Assembly (NCBI GenBank): GCA_029556915.1
Contig: JAKQIT010000074.1
Span: 372,001-436,000, forward strand
DNA length: 64,000 nucleotides
From: Pseudomonadota bacterium
Lineage (GTDB): Bacteria; Pseudomonadota; Gammaproteobacteria; Burkholderiales; Methylophilaceae
Reading direction: 5' to 3'
Below the pieces are notes generated by a model, which was not told the DNA's origin, did not search any database, and saw only the letters and a program-made list of their open reading frames with translations. Shown in pieces: positions 53,246-61,792 of the stretch; within the stretch, counting starts at the first letter, position 1, and each line of letters opens with the position of its first letter. A program made the translations under genes and the position numbers.

Positions 53246-53584
53246 GCGTCCGCAAATCCTCTACAGACAGTTCTACATACTTAGCCTTGTTGTTTAATTT
53301 AATCTGCACCACACCAACAGACAAGCGGTGTACAGACGAGTCACCTAAAGGTTAATTCTACGCTAAGTAACCCAACGTAAAACGTATCCCGTGTATATGA
53401 CGCTGCGATGGTTTTAAGGCCACCCACCCCACGGGAGAGATGGTGCAGCGTCTAGCAGGATTAAGCTGCTAGAGCGTAAGTTTCGTCGTTTGCGACTATA
53501 CTTGTTCAGCTGTATTTACGAGGGAACTGAGCCTCGGTATGCCCTGCACTGCTTTGTAACCCACGTCGAAACCTGGTCAGCCCC
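53220..53584 (-). ncRNA. ssrA: Transfer-messenger RNA
   Basis: 365 nt. The tRNA-like 5' part GGGGCTGACCAGGTTTCGAC (from 53584) and 3' part ...GGGTTCGATTCCCGCC...CCA (to 53220) pair as in all tmRNAs. The tag frame lies at 53461-53493 and reads ANDETYALAA, ending TAA. It frees stalled ribosomes and marks their products for proteolysis. A TATAAT-like box on the minus strand near 53637-53642 suggests a short 5' leader. The 3' end is the insertion site of the neighbouring element. Confidence 0.97.
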
Positions 53585-53725
53585 AAAACAGGTATTGCTA
53601 TGACGGTGAAACGCAATTTTAGTTTCATCGAGCGCGTATTATACGCTTAATTTTATGGCTTAGCTTTGCGCATTTTTAGGCAGTTTTTTGCACAATAAAA
53701 TTGCTTAATTTTTAATCAATTTATC

Positions 53726-53800
53726 GCCGAGAGATTTTTATGCCTCTGGAAGCCGCATGCAGACTGGCTTGCAGAGGTGGTGAAATGATGTTGTATTAAA
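53726..53800. repeat. 11-nt-loop palindromic repeat, copy 10
   Basis: CCGAGAGATTTTTATG flank, stem CCTCTGGAAGCC (53743-53754), loop GCATGCAGACT (53755-53765), stem GGCTTGCAGAGG (53766-53777), then TGGTGAAATGATGTTGTATT. It lies between ssrA and the convergent-reading hypothetical gene end. Confidence 0.9.
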
Positions 53801-53825
53801 AATAGGCTAAAATCAATGCGTTTTT

Positions 53826-54479
53826 TTAGACTTCGATTGGCTTATTCACCAGCCAATTTCTGCGCACAAAATACCAAAACACGCCTTTAAATTTCCACAG
53901 GGGAATAGTTTTCACATATTCGGCTTGTTGCCCAAGTGCGTTTTCCAACTCTTGCACCACATCGGTTTTGTTTCTTTGTATGGCCAAGCCCACTTTGGCA
54001 TTAAACTGCGCCTGCGTGGCAAGGTGCTTTTGCAATAATTCATCCAGCGAAAGTTGCGGAAAAGCTTGAATGCGGTTTTTGCCTGCGGGCGGTAAAGTCA
54101 GGCCATCTTTGCCAGAAACGGTGCTGATAATGCCGTTGTTGGCTAATTTACTCACAAAGTCGTAAAAATATTTACCTTTGTAGTAATACAACAAAACCCA
54201 AGTCGCTTGTGTTTGGCTCCACCACACACTGCATTGTAGCGCGCTACCATCTATCAAAGTGTGCGCGAGCACATAACTATCATGTTCAAAATCATGTTGT
54301 TTTGCCCAAGTTGCCAATGTGTTGGCTTGCGCAGTAAACCCTGCGTCATCAATATGTTGCACGTGTTTTATCAAGCCTTGCGGATGGGCGATTTTTTCAA
54401 CTGATGCGACTAAAGTTTTATTGATGAGATACACAAAAAACAGCAACAACGCAGCCACAATGCAAGCAAAAATGAACAT
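53826..54479 (-). CDS. Hypothetical membrane-anchored protein
   Basis: 217 residues; one N-terminal helix (FIFACIVAALLLFFVYLI) followed by a soluble domain, with no recognised motif. Tryptophan and tyrosine are frequent (VWWSQTQATWVLLYYYKG). It lies behind the pgl gene and another small hypothetical gene and is probably cotranscribed with them. Confidence 0.65.
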   Translation of the reverse strand: MFIFACIVAALLLFFVYLINKTLVASVEKIAHPQGLIKHVQHIDDAGFTAQANTLATWAKQHDFEHDSYVLAHTLIDGSALQCSVWWSQTQATWVLLYYYKGKYFYDFVSKLANNGIISTVSGKDGLTLPPAGKNRIQAFPQLSLDELLQKHLATQAQFNAKVGLAIQRNKTDVVQELENALGQQAEYVKTIPLWKFKGVFWYFVRRNWLVNKPIEV

Positions 54480-54488
54480 GTTGAGTCC

Positions 54489-54797
54489 TTAAGTTGAGGA
54501 GATATGCGTATTTAACAATAAACTTTTAGCTGCTTCAACAATCCGCGCTTTACACTGCATTATTTGAGCATCATGATTGGCGCCAGAATCTTGCGCATTA
54601 AATACATAGTCTTCAATGGCGCTAGCGTTTGATTTAAACGGCCAAAGCGCATCTGGAATACGCCCATCTAAGTGATTCAACACCTCTTTCCAAATACGCA
54701 TCGCGCCATCAAAAGCATCTATTTCTTCGCTCGCTATTTGCTTGGCAATCAAGCGAGATTTTTCTATGGCTTCAGCTTGCGAAATCATCAAATTCAT
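54489..54797 (-). CDS. Hypothetical protein
   Basis: 102 residues, helical. AIEKSRLIAKQIASEEIDAFDGAMRIWKEV opens it; no family is recognised. It overlaps the end of pgl by 26 bases, or 17 if the internal ATG at 54788 is used. The arrangement suggests translation coupled to pgl. Confidence 0.65.
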   Translation of the reverse strand: MNLMISQAEAIEKSRLIAKQIASEEIDAFDGAMRIWKEVLNHLDGRIPDALWPFKSNASAIEDYVFNAQDSGANHDAQIMQCKARIVEAAKSLLLNTHISST

Positions 54798-55479
54798 TTA
54801 ACTTCACTTCGTAGCAATACACATCTACGCCACAGGCTGGGGAAATTAACGTTGCAGGAATCGCCACACCTTTGCGCCAGTTATCCACGGCTTCTTGTTT
54901 GCCGTGACCTGACACGATAAAAATGACTTCACGCGTATGATTTAAGCGACTTTGGCTAAGCGTAATACGCTCAGACGGCGGCTTTGGCGAGTTAAATACC
55001 GGCACGGCATCTGCGCTGTTATCCACCGCATGATTAGGGAAAAGCGAAGCTGTATGGCCATCTTCACCCAACCCTAACAGCACCATATCAAACTTTGGCG
55101 CATTTGCAACGGTTTTTGCATAGGCTTGCGCACCCGCTACAGGGCCCAACTCAGCTGGAATATCATGAATCTGGTTTTTAGGAATCGGCACATAATGCGT
55201 CCACACTTGCTCAACCATTAAGCTGTTGCGGTCTTCATGCTGTGGTGGCAAGCAGCGCTCATCACCATGATAAAGATGCCATTTTGACCAATCCATTTCT
55301 ACATCGCGCAGTAAACGGTAAACTGCGCGCGGCGTGTTGCCACCCGCTAGTACAATATCAAATCGTCCACGTTGCGCAATAGCCTCTTGCGCGCTTTTCA
55401 CAATGGCATCACACACACCGTGCCTTAAGCATTCGATGCTATTAAAAAGCTGCCATCTGGGTTTTATTATTTGTTCCAC
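54772..55479 (-). CDS. pgl: 6-phosphogluconolactonase
   Basis: Hydrolyses 6-phosphogluconolactone, the product of zwf. 235 residues of the DevB/NagB-like family: DIVLAGGNTPRAVYRLL is the phosphate loop, LYHGDERCLP and LGLGEDGHTASLFP hold the active-site residues. It is read away from zwf, which lies about 1 kb to the right, so the two form a functional but not a transcriptional pair. Confidence 0.93.
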   Translation of the reverse strand: MEQIIKPRWQLFNSIECLRHGVCDAIVKSAQEAIAQRGRFDIVLAGGNTPRAVYRLLRDVEMDWSKWHLYHGDERCLPPQHEDRNSLMVEQVWTHYVPIPKNQIHDIPAELGPVAGAQAYAKTVANAPKFDMVLLGLGEDGHTASLFPNHAVDNSADAVPVFNSPKPPSERITLSQSRLNHTREVIFIVSGHGKQEAVDNWRKGVAIPATLISPACGVDVYCYEVKLNEFDDFAS

Positions 55480-55639
55480 ACTGCGTTTTCCTAGCTAAAA
55501 TGAGTTGCGGCATTCAACACGAAAATGCTTCAAATGTCATGCGTTTTTTGGTTTTTTTCTATCAAAACACTATATGAAAGCCGCGCCATGCTTTATTATA
55601 CAAGCTTATTACTCAACGTTATCTCATAGGACTTTTTAC

Positions 55640-56428
55640 ATGCTCATCAAAGACAGCGAAGTTGTTGACCTGCAAACCCCAACCGGCGAAATGCGCGCAC
55701 ATATTTTTCGCCCTGCCGCACCTGGCAAATACCCAGCAATTTTAATGTTTTCTGAAATTTTTCAGGTCACCGCACCTATTCGCCGCACTGCGGCTATGCT
55801 TGCTGGGCACGGTTTTATTGTGGCTTGCCCTGAAATTTATCATGAATTTGAACCACTAGGCACTGTGCTGGCTTATGATGAAGCAGGTACAACACGCGGC
55901 AATGAGCTTAAAGTCACTAAACCAGTTGATGCTTATGATTCTGACGCACGTACGGTGCTAGATTATTTAAAATCACGTAGCGATTGCACTGGCCGTTTAG
56001 GCGTGATGGGTATTTGCGTGGGCGGCCACTTGGCTTTCCGTGCTGCGATGAACCCTGATGTGCTAGCCACCGTGTGTTTTTACGCAACGGACATCCACAA
56101 AAAGGCTTTAGGTTTGGGTAAAAATGATAATTCATTAGTTCGTGCCAACGAAATTAAAGGTGAGCTTTTACATATTTGGGGTCGCCAAGACCCGCACGTG
56201 CCGCTAGAAGGCCGTAATTTGGTGAAAGCACGTTTGGATGAAGTCGGCACGCGCTATACATGGCATGAATTTAACGGTCAACACGCTTTTATGCGCGATG
56301 AGGGCCATCGCTACGACCCTGCGCTTTCACGTTTGAGCTGGGATTTATTATTAGAACTATTTAACCGCCGCTTAGGCTGGGGCGACTTAGATATGGAAGA
56401 ATCAGGCGCTGCTGAAGCACGTCACTAA
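55640..56428 (+). CDS. Dienelactone hydrolase family protein
   Basis: 262-residue alpha/beta-hydrolase. FSEIFQ (Glu), GVMGICVGGH (nucleophile Cys), GRQDPHV (Asp) and NGQHAF (His) give the dienelactone hydrolase catalytic set. The true substrate is unknown. The ATG at 55640 follows AGGACTTTTTAC; a longer frame beginning at 55505 adds 45 residues of unlikely content. It precedes zwf by 34 bases, and may share its transcript. Confidence 0.85.
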   Translation: MLIKDSEVVDLQTPTGEMRAHIFRPAAPGKYPAILMFSEIFQVTAPIRRTAAMLAGHGFIVACPEIYHEFEPLGTVLAYDEAGTTRGNELKVTKPVDAYDSDARTVLDYLKSRSDCTGRLGVMGICVGGHLAFRAAMNPDVLATVCFYATDIHKKALGLGKNDNSLVRANEIKGELLHIWGRQDPHVPLEGRNLVKARLDEVGTRYTWHEFNGQHAFMRDEGHRYDPALSRLSWDLLLELFNRRLGWGDLDMEESGAAEARH

Positions 56429-56462
56429 TCCCGCACATTGAATCAATAAAGGTTAAGACAAT

Positions 56463-57968
56463 ATGGCAAAAACTATGGACCCTTGTACCCTTGTGCTGTT
56501 TGGCGCGAGTGGTAATTTATCTCGCATCAAATTGATGCCCGGTTTGTTTAAGCTACACAAATTGGGTCGTTTACACAACGACATGAAAATTCTATCCGTT
56601 GGGCGCGGTGAAATGACGCGCGAAGCTTGGCATGCTGAAATCAAAAGCATGATGGATGCAAAATTTAAAGATGGTTACGATGAAAAAGTGTTTGCCCAAT
56701 TCTTAGAACGCAATCACTACCACGCCAACCCACCCGCTGACCCAGATGCGTTTAAGAAAATGGCCGCAGCGCTGGGCAATGAAAAAACATTCCCACAAAA
56801 TTTGGCATATTTTTTAAGCGTACGCCCTAGCGATTTTGCAGATGTTGTAGAGCGGCTATCTGGCGTAGGGCTTCTGGATGAAAGCAAATACTGGCGCCGT
56901 GTATTGATTGAAAAACCATTTGGTACCGATTTACCAAGCGCACAAGATTTGCAAGCAAAACTCACTAAACACTTGAAAGAAAGCCAAATCTACCGTATTG
57001 ACCACTATCAAGGCAAAGCTGCGGTACAAAATGCCATGCTGTTCCGCTTTACCAACAGTATTTTTGAAGCATTCTGGAATAAAGACTACATTGACCACGT
57101 GCAAATCACCAATAATGAAATTTTGGGCGTGGGGGAGCGCACCACTTTCTATGATGCGACTGGGGCTTTACGCGATATGTTCCAAAGCCATTTGTTGCAA
57201 ACTATGGCGATGGTGGCGATGGAAAAACCTGCCGATTTGAAACCTGAAAGTGTGCGCGCTGCGAAAATTAAATTGTTGCAATCTATTCGCCCGATTGACG
57301 TAAAAAACATCAACAAGCAAGCATTCCGCGCGCAATATACTGCTGGCCGAGTTTGTGTGGGCGATGGTCACGGTGAAAACGTCTCTGGCTACTTAGAAGA
57401 GTTAAAACGTGATGGCATGCCTGCAAGCAATACTGAGACCTACGCAGCGGTAAAACTTTGGGTGGATAACGAACGCTGGAAAGGCGTGCCGTTCTATGTG
57501 CGCACTGCAAAACGCATGCACGAAGGCAACACTGCCATTTCCATTCGCTTCAAAAAAGCGCCAATGATGCTGACTGATGACCAGCACCAAAATTGGTTGA
57601 TTGTGAATATTCAACCACGTGAATGTCTAAAACTGGAGATTGAATCCAAAGTGCCTAGCTTGGACATTAAGACACGCACAATGAGCATGGATTTAGCGCA
57701 ACGCATCAGTGGTGATGACAGCGTGGACTCATACGAAACCTTGTTGCTGAATCTGATGGAAGGCGACCCATCGCAGTTCTTACATATTGACGAAGTGGAA
57801 GCGCAATGGAAACTGGTTGACCCGATTGTTAAAGCTTGGGCAGAAGACAAAGGCGCGGTGCATCAATACCGCGCTGGCAACCGCGATCCTGAAGAATCTA
57901 GCGTGATTTTTGAAGCGAAAGACCAGTTCTGGCGTTACAGCATTGAATTGGGTGGCGATAAGCACTAA
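56463..57968 (+). CDS. zwf: Glucose-6-phosphate dehydrogenase
   Basis: Oxidises glucose 6-phosphate and makes NAD(P)H. 501 residues. FGASGNLSRIKLMPGL is the coenzyme loop (an Asn replaces the usual Asp of GDL), RIDHYQGKAAVQN is the active-site motif. In ribulose-monophosphate methylotrophs zwf starts the cyclic oxidation of formaldehyde-derived sugar phosphate, which fits the presumed host. A terminator follows. Confidence 0.95.
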   Translation: MAKTMDPCTLVLFGASGNLSRIKLMPGLFKLHKLGRLHNDMKILSVGRGEMTREAWHAEIKSMMDAKFKDGYDEKVFAQFLERNHYHANPPADPDAFKKMAAALGNEKTFPQNLAYFLSVRPSDFADVVERLSGVGLLDESKYWRRVLIEKPFGTDLPSAQDLQAKLTKHLKESQIYRIDHYQGKAAVQNAMLFRFTNSIFEAFWNKDYIDHVQITNNEILGVGERTTFYDATGALRDMFQSHLLQTMAMVAMEKPADLKPESVRAAKIKLLQSIRPIDVKNINKQAFRAQYTAGRVCVGDGHGENVSGYLEELKRDGMPASNTETYAAVKLWVDNERWKGVPFYVRTAKRMHEGNTAISIRFKKAPMMLTDDQHQNWLIVNIQPRECLKLEIESKVPSLDIKTRTMSMDLAQRISGDDSVDSYETLLLNLMEGDPSQFLHIDEVEAQWKLVDPIVKAWAEDKGAVHQYRAGNRDPEESSVIFEAKDQFWRYSIELGGDKH

Positions 57969-58008
57969 TAAAGCCAAAAAAATCACACAAAAATTCCACG
58001 CACTTTAT

Positions 58009-58040
58009 AATGCCCAACTCAGCGTTGGGCATTGTTTTTT
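58009..58040 (+). terminator. Terminator after zwf
   Basis: AATGCCCAAC and GTTGGGCATT form a perfect stem with a short loop, followed by GTTTTTT. Confidence 0.9.
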
Positions 58041-58051
58041 AGGCAGATAAA

Positions 58052-58627
58052 ATGAGCATAAAATCAGATAAATGGATTCGTAAAATGGCGCAAGAACACG
58101 GCATGATAGAGCCGTTTGAGCCTAATCAAGTCAAAATGAACGCGGCTGGTGAGCGCATGGTGTCTTACGGCACTTCAAGCTACGGTTATGACATTCGCTG
58201 CTCGAAAGAATTTAAGCTATTCACCAACTTAAACTCCACCATTGTTGACCCTAAGAACTTTGACCCTAATTCATTTGTTGAGGTGAATGCCGATTACTGC
58301 ATCATTCCACCCAACTCTTTTGCGTTGGCTCGCACAGTGGAGTATTTCCGCATTCCGCGCAACGTGTTGACGGTTTGCTTGGGTAAGTCCACCTATGCCC
58401 GTTGCGGCATTATCGTGAATGTGACGCCATTTGAACCAGAATGGGAAGGCTATGTGACATTAGAGTTTAGTAATACTACACCGCTACCCGCCAAAATTTA
58501 CGCCAACGAAGGCTGCGCGCAAGTACTGTTTTTTGAGGCGGATGAAGATGATGTTTGCGAAACCAGCTATAAAGACCGTGGCGGTAAATATCAAGGGCAG
58601 GTTGGCGTAACACTACCAAAAATTTAA
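58052..58627 (+). CDS. dcd: dCTP deaminase
   Basis: Converts dCTP to dUTP for thymidylate synthesis. 191 residues; [39 protein letters not shown] and the C-terminal [11 protein letters not shown] are the family motifs, with the catalytic Glu in [17 protein letters not shown] before the ATG is its ribosome site. Confidence 0.96.
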   Translation: MSIKSDKWIRKMAQEHGMIEPFEPNQVKMNAAGERMVSYGTSSYGYDIRCSKEFKLFTNLNSTIVDPKNFDPNSFVEVNADYCIIPPNSFALARTVEYFRIPRNVLTVCLGKSTYARCGIIVNVTPFEPEWEGYVTLEFSNTTPLPAKIYANEGCAQVLFFEADEDDVCETSYKDRGGKYQGQVGVTLPKI

Positions 58628-58675
58628 TTTAACCTAACTAACTCGCTGATACTGTGTTGACTTCAATCGCAACAT

Positions 58676-58900
58676 CCTCGCCGTATAACAACATACTGCC
58701 TCGTTGTTGCTCAATTGTCGCCTTGTCTCAGCTTCCCTCGTTACGGTTTAATAGCATAAAATAACCGTCAAATGCCTTTAAGAAATTTGATTTTGCGGGA
58801 TGAAGTGCTAGGAGCCGCGGAGTGAAAGACGAGACAGTATGTTTTATTACGGCGAGGATTGAGCGAGCGCGCGACAACGCAATTCGCTCGAAAAATAAAT
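58676..58900. repeat. Long dispersed repeat, copy B, with inverted arm
   Basis: 58801-58900 matches the repeat at 10983-11082 (AAGTGCTAGG, TGAGCGAGCGCGC.ACAACG, AAAAATAAAT). Within it 58830-58857 pairs with 58676-58703 (CCTCGCCGTA...ACATACTG.CTCG). So the 289-bp gap between dcd and the decarboxylase is a large imperfect hairpin. No gene is seen in it. Confidence 0.7.
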
Positions 58901-58916
58901 TTATAAAGGTATTTAA

Positions 58917-61157
58917 ATGAAATTCAGATTCCCCGTAGTTATCATTGACGAAGATTTCCGCTCTGAAAACTCTTCAGGTTTAGGTATTCGCGTGCTTGCC
59001 AAGGCGATTGAAGAAGAAGGCGTTGAAGTGCTAGGCGTTACTAGCTATGGAGACCTTACTTCTTTTGCGCAGCAGCAAAGCCGCGCTTCAGCCTTTATTT
59101 TATCCATTGACGATGAAGAAATCGTCGAAGAAAAGCCTGAAGCCATAGAGCAATTACGCAAGTTTGTGACGGAAATTCGTTACCGCAATGAAGAAATTCC
59201 TATCTTTTTGCATGGTGAAACACGCACTTCGCGCCATATTCCGAACGATGTGTTGCGTGAGTTGCATGGCTTTATACACATGAATGAAGACACGCCAGAA
59301 TTCGTCGCTCGTTTAATCATTCGTGAGGCGCGCACTTATTTAGATAGCTTACCACCGCCATTTTTTAAAGCACTCACTGGTTATGCTGCCGACGGCTCCT
59401 ATTCTTGGCATTGCCCAGGGCACTCTGGCGGTGTGGCGTTTTTAAAATCCCCCGTGGGGCAAATGTTTCACCAGTTTTTTGGGGAAAACATGCTTCGTGC
59501 GGACGTATGTAACGCGGTAGATGAGTTAGGCCAGTTGCTTGACCACACCGGGCCAGTAGCGGCTTCAGAGCGTAATGCAGCGCGCATTTATAATTGTGAT
59601 CACCTTTATTTTGTGACTAACGGCACCTCCACCAGTAACAAAATCGTGTGGAACTCCACCGTTGCGCCGGGCGACGTTGTGGTGGTGGATCGTAACTGTC
59701 ACAAATCAGTGCTGCATTCTATTATTATGACAGGTGCGATTCCGGTATTTTTAATGCCAACACGTAACCATTTTGGCATTATCGGGCCGATTCCAAAATC
59801 TGAATTTGCTTGGGAAAATATTCAAAAGAAAATTGCCCGCAACCCGTTTGCTACCGATAAAAAAGCCAAGCCGCGCGTGCTGACCATTACGCAATCCACC
59901 TATGATGGTGTGTTATATAACGTGGAAGAAATCAAAGAAATGCTCGATGGCAAAATCGACACCTTGCATTTTGATGAAGCATGGCTACCTCATGCGACTT
60001 TCCATGACTTTTATGGCGATTACCATGCCATTGGTGCAGACCGCCCGCGCTGTAAAGAAAGCATGGTGTTTTCAACACAATCTACCCACAAATTATTAGC
60101 GGGCTTAAGCCAAGCCTCACAAATTTTGGTGCAAGATGCCGAAGGTATTCAATTAGACCGCGACGTGTTTAACGAAGCTTACTTAATGCACACTTCAACT
60201 AGCCCGCAATATTCCATTATTGCAAGCTGTGATGTAGCTGCCGCCATGATGGAAGCACCGGGCGGCACCGTGCTGGTAGAAGAAAGCCTGATGGAAGCTT
60301 TGGACTTCCGCCGCGCAATGCGCAAGGTGGATGAAGAATGGGGCGCAGACTGGTGGTTTAAAGTGTGGGGGCCGAATGATTTATCAGAAGAAGGCCTAGA
60401 AGAGCGCGATGCGTGGATGCTCAAAGCCAATGAATCATGGCACGGCTTTGGCAACTTGGCCGAAGGCTTTAACATGCTGGACCCGATTAAAGCCACCATT
60501 ATTACCCCTGGCTTAGATATTCACGGCGACTTTTCAGAGAACAACGGCATTCCCGCTGCAATCGTCACCAAATATTTGGCTGAGCATGGCGTGATTGTTG
60601 AAAAAACCGGCTTGTATTCATTTTTTATTATGTTCACCATTGGTATTACCAAAGGCCGCTGGAACACCATGGTGGCGGCCTTGCAACAATTTAAAGATGA
60701 TTACGACAAAAACCAACCTTTGTGGAAAGTGTTGCCTGAGTTTGTGCAAAAACACCCGCGCTATGAACGCGTGGGCTTAAAAGATTTAAGCACGCAAATT
60801 CATGCGGTGTATAAAGCTAATGATGTAGCGCGCCTCACCACAGAAATGTATTTATCAGACATGGTGCCAGCCATGAAGCCGACTGATGCCTTTGCCAAAA
60901 TGGCGCACCGAGAAATTGACCGCGTGCCGATTGACGATTTGGAAGGCCGTATTACGGCTGTGTTACTCACGCCCTACCCGCCAGGCATTCCATTGTTGAT
61001 TCCTGGTGAGCAATTTAACAAAGTGATTGTCAATTACCTTAAATTCGCCCGTGAATTTAATGAAAAATTCCCAGGTTTTGAAACAGATAATCACGGCTTA
61101 GTGAAAGAAATGGTCGATGGAAAAGCCGTATATTATGTGGATTGTGTCGCAAAGTAA
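58917..61157 (+). CDS. Arginine/lysine/ornithine decarboxylase family protein
   Basis: 746 residues, PLP-dependent fold type I decarboxylase of the AdiA/CadA/SpeC kind. N-terminal wing domain (RFPVVIIDEDFRSENSSG), PLP-binding STQSTHKLLAGLSQAS with the Schiff-base lysine, HFDEAWLPHA with the cofactor Asp, C-terminal TPYPPGIPLLIPGE. It makes a polyamine precursor (agmatine, cadaverine or putrescine); the length is nearest to the arginine enzyme, but the substrate is not certain. The repeat B lies directly upstream. AAAGGT is the ribosome site. Confidence 0.92.
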   Translation: MKFRFPVVIIDEDFRSENSSGLGIRVLAKAIEEEGVEVLGVTSYGDLTSFAQQQSRASAFILSIDDEEIVEEKPEAIEQLRKFVTEIRYRNEEIPIFLHGETRTSRHIPNDVLRELHGFIHMNEDTPEFVARLIIREARTYLDSLPPPFFKALTGYAADGSYSWHCPGHSGGVAFLKSPVGQMFHQFFGENMLRADVCNAVDELGQLLDHTGPVAASERNAARIYNCDHLYFVTNGTSTSNKIVWNSTVAPGDVVVVDRNCHKSVLHSIIMTGAIPVFLMPTRNHFGIIGPIPKSEFAWENIQKKIARNPFATDKKAKPRVLTITQSTYDGVLYNVEEIKEMLDGKIDTLHFDEAWLPHATFHDFYGDYHAIGADRPRCKESMVFSTQSTHKLLAGLSQASQILVQDAEGIQLDRDVFNEAYLMHTSTSPQYSIIASCDVAAAMMEAPGGTVLVEESLMEALDFRRAMRKVDEEWGADWWFKVWGPNDLSEEGLEERDAWMLKANESWHGFGNLAEGFNMLDPIKATIITPGLDIHGDFSENNGIPAAIVTKYLAEHGVIVEKTGLYSFFIMFTIGITKGRWNTMVAALQQFKDDYDKNQPLWKVLPEFVQKHPRYERVGLKDLSTQIHAVYKANDVARLTTEMYLSDMVPAMKPTDAFAKMAHREIDRVPIDDLEGRITAVLLTPYPPGIPLLIPGEQFNKVIVNYLKFAREFNEKFPGFETDNHGLVKEMVDGKAVYYVDCVAK

Positions 61158-61184
61158 AACCTGCAAAATTCACCCATCTTCATT

Positions 61185-61243
61185 TTAGCACCTCTGCATG
61201 CCAGTATCCATGCGGCTTACAGAGGTGCTAATTTCTCTCGTAG
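61185..61243. repeat. 11-nt-loop palindromic repeat, copy 11
   Basis: Stem CCTCTGCATGCC (61192-61203), loop AGTATCCATGC (61204-61214), stem GGCTTACAGAGG (61215-61226), extended outwards by TTAGCA and TGCTAA, then TTTCTCTCG. The loop is the exact reverse complement of that in gluQ and at 14161. It lies between convergent genes. Confidence 0.9.
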
Positions 61244-61262
61244 TATTTTTGAGCTAAAAAAA

Positions 61263-61748
61263 CTAAAATTTTCGGCTGTAGATGAGGTCGCTATATTGCA
61301 AGCCATTTGCTGAAATATGGTCAGCTTTTTCAAGTAATTGCCATTGTGAAAAGTCAATGTCGGGGAAAAAAGCATCGCCATTTACCTCAAGCGCTACTTG
61401 GGTGATGTAAAGCTTCGTTGCCAACGCTATTCCATGTTGATACAACTCCGCCCCGCCAATTAAAAAAGGCTCATTATCGTGTTGGCACAATTTCAAAGCG
61501 GCTTCTAAGGAGTTTGCTATCAAAGCCCCTTCTACTTTATATTGCGGGTTGCGCGTCACAATCACAGTGGTACGATTAGGCAATAAACGGCCTAGCGACT
61601 CGTAAGTTTTGCGCCCCATGATAATATGATGACCGGTGGTGAGCGCTTTAAAACGCTTTAAATCTTCTGGCAAATGCCAAGGTAGCGTATTATTAATGCC
61701 AATGACGCGCTGATTAGCGCAGGCTACAATGAGTGAAAGTGCTTTCAT
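61263..61748 (-). CDS. folA: Dihydrofolate reductase
   Basis: Reduces dihydrofolate with NADPH. 161 residues; SLIVACANQRVIGINNTLPWHLPEDLKRFK is the substrate and Met20-loop region, and HIIMGRKTYESLG and FLIGGAELYQ are the cofactor motifs. I took the ATG at 61748, where the family starts; an ATG three codons earlier overlaps a TATAAT sequence (61754-61759 on the minus strand), which could mean an almost leaderless transcript. Confidence 0.95.
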   Translation of the reverse strand: MKALSLIVACANQRVIGINNTLPWHLPEDLKRFKALTTGHHIIMGRKTYESLGRLLPNRTTVIVTRNPQYKVEGALIANSLEAALKLCQHDNEPFLIGGAELYQHGIALATKLYITQVALEVNGDAFFPDIDFSQWQLLEKADHISANGLQYSDLIYSRKF

Positions 61749-61792
61749 ACTTGGCATTATACTAGTTTAAACTCGGCTAATTTTTCTAAACT

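Noticed and set aside
53087..53284. 65-codon frame across attR
   Set aside because: It is antisense to the tmRNA 3' end, and ELAGIEPASANP-type products are common false calls there.
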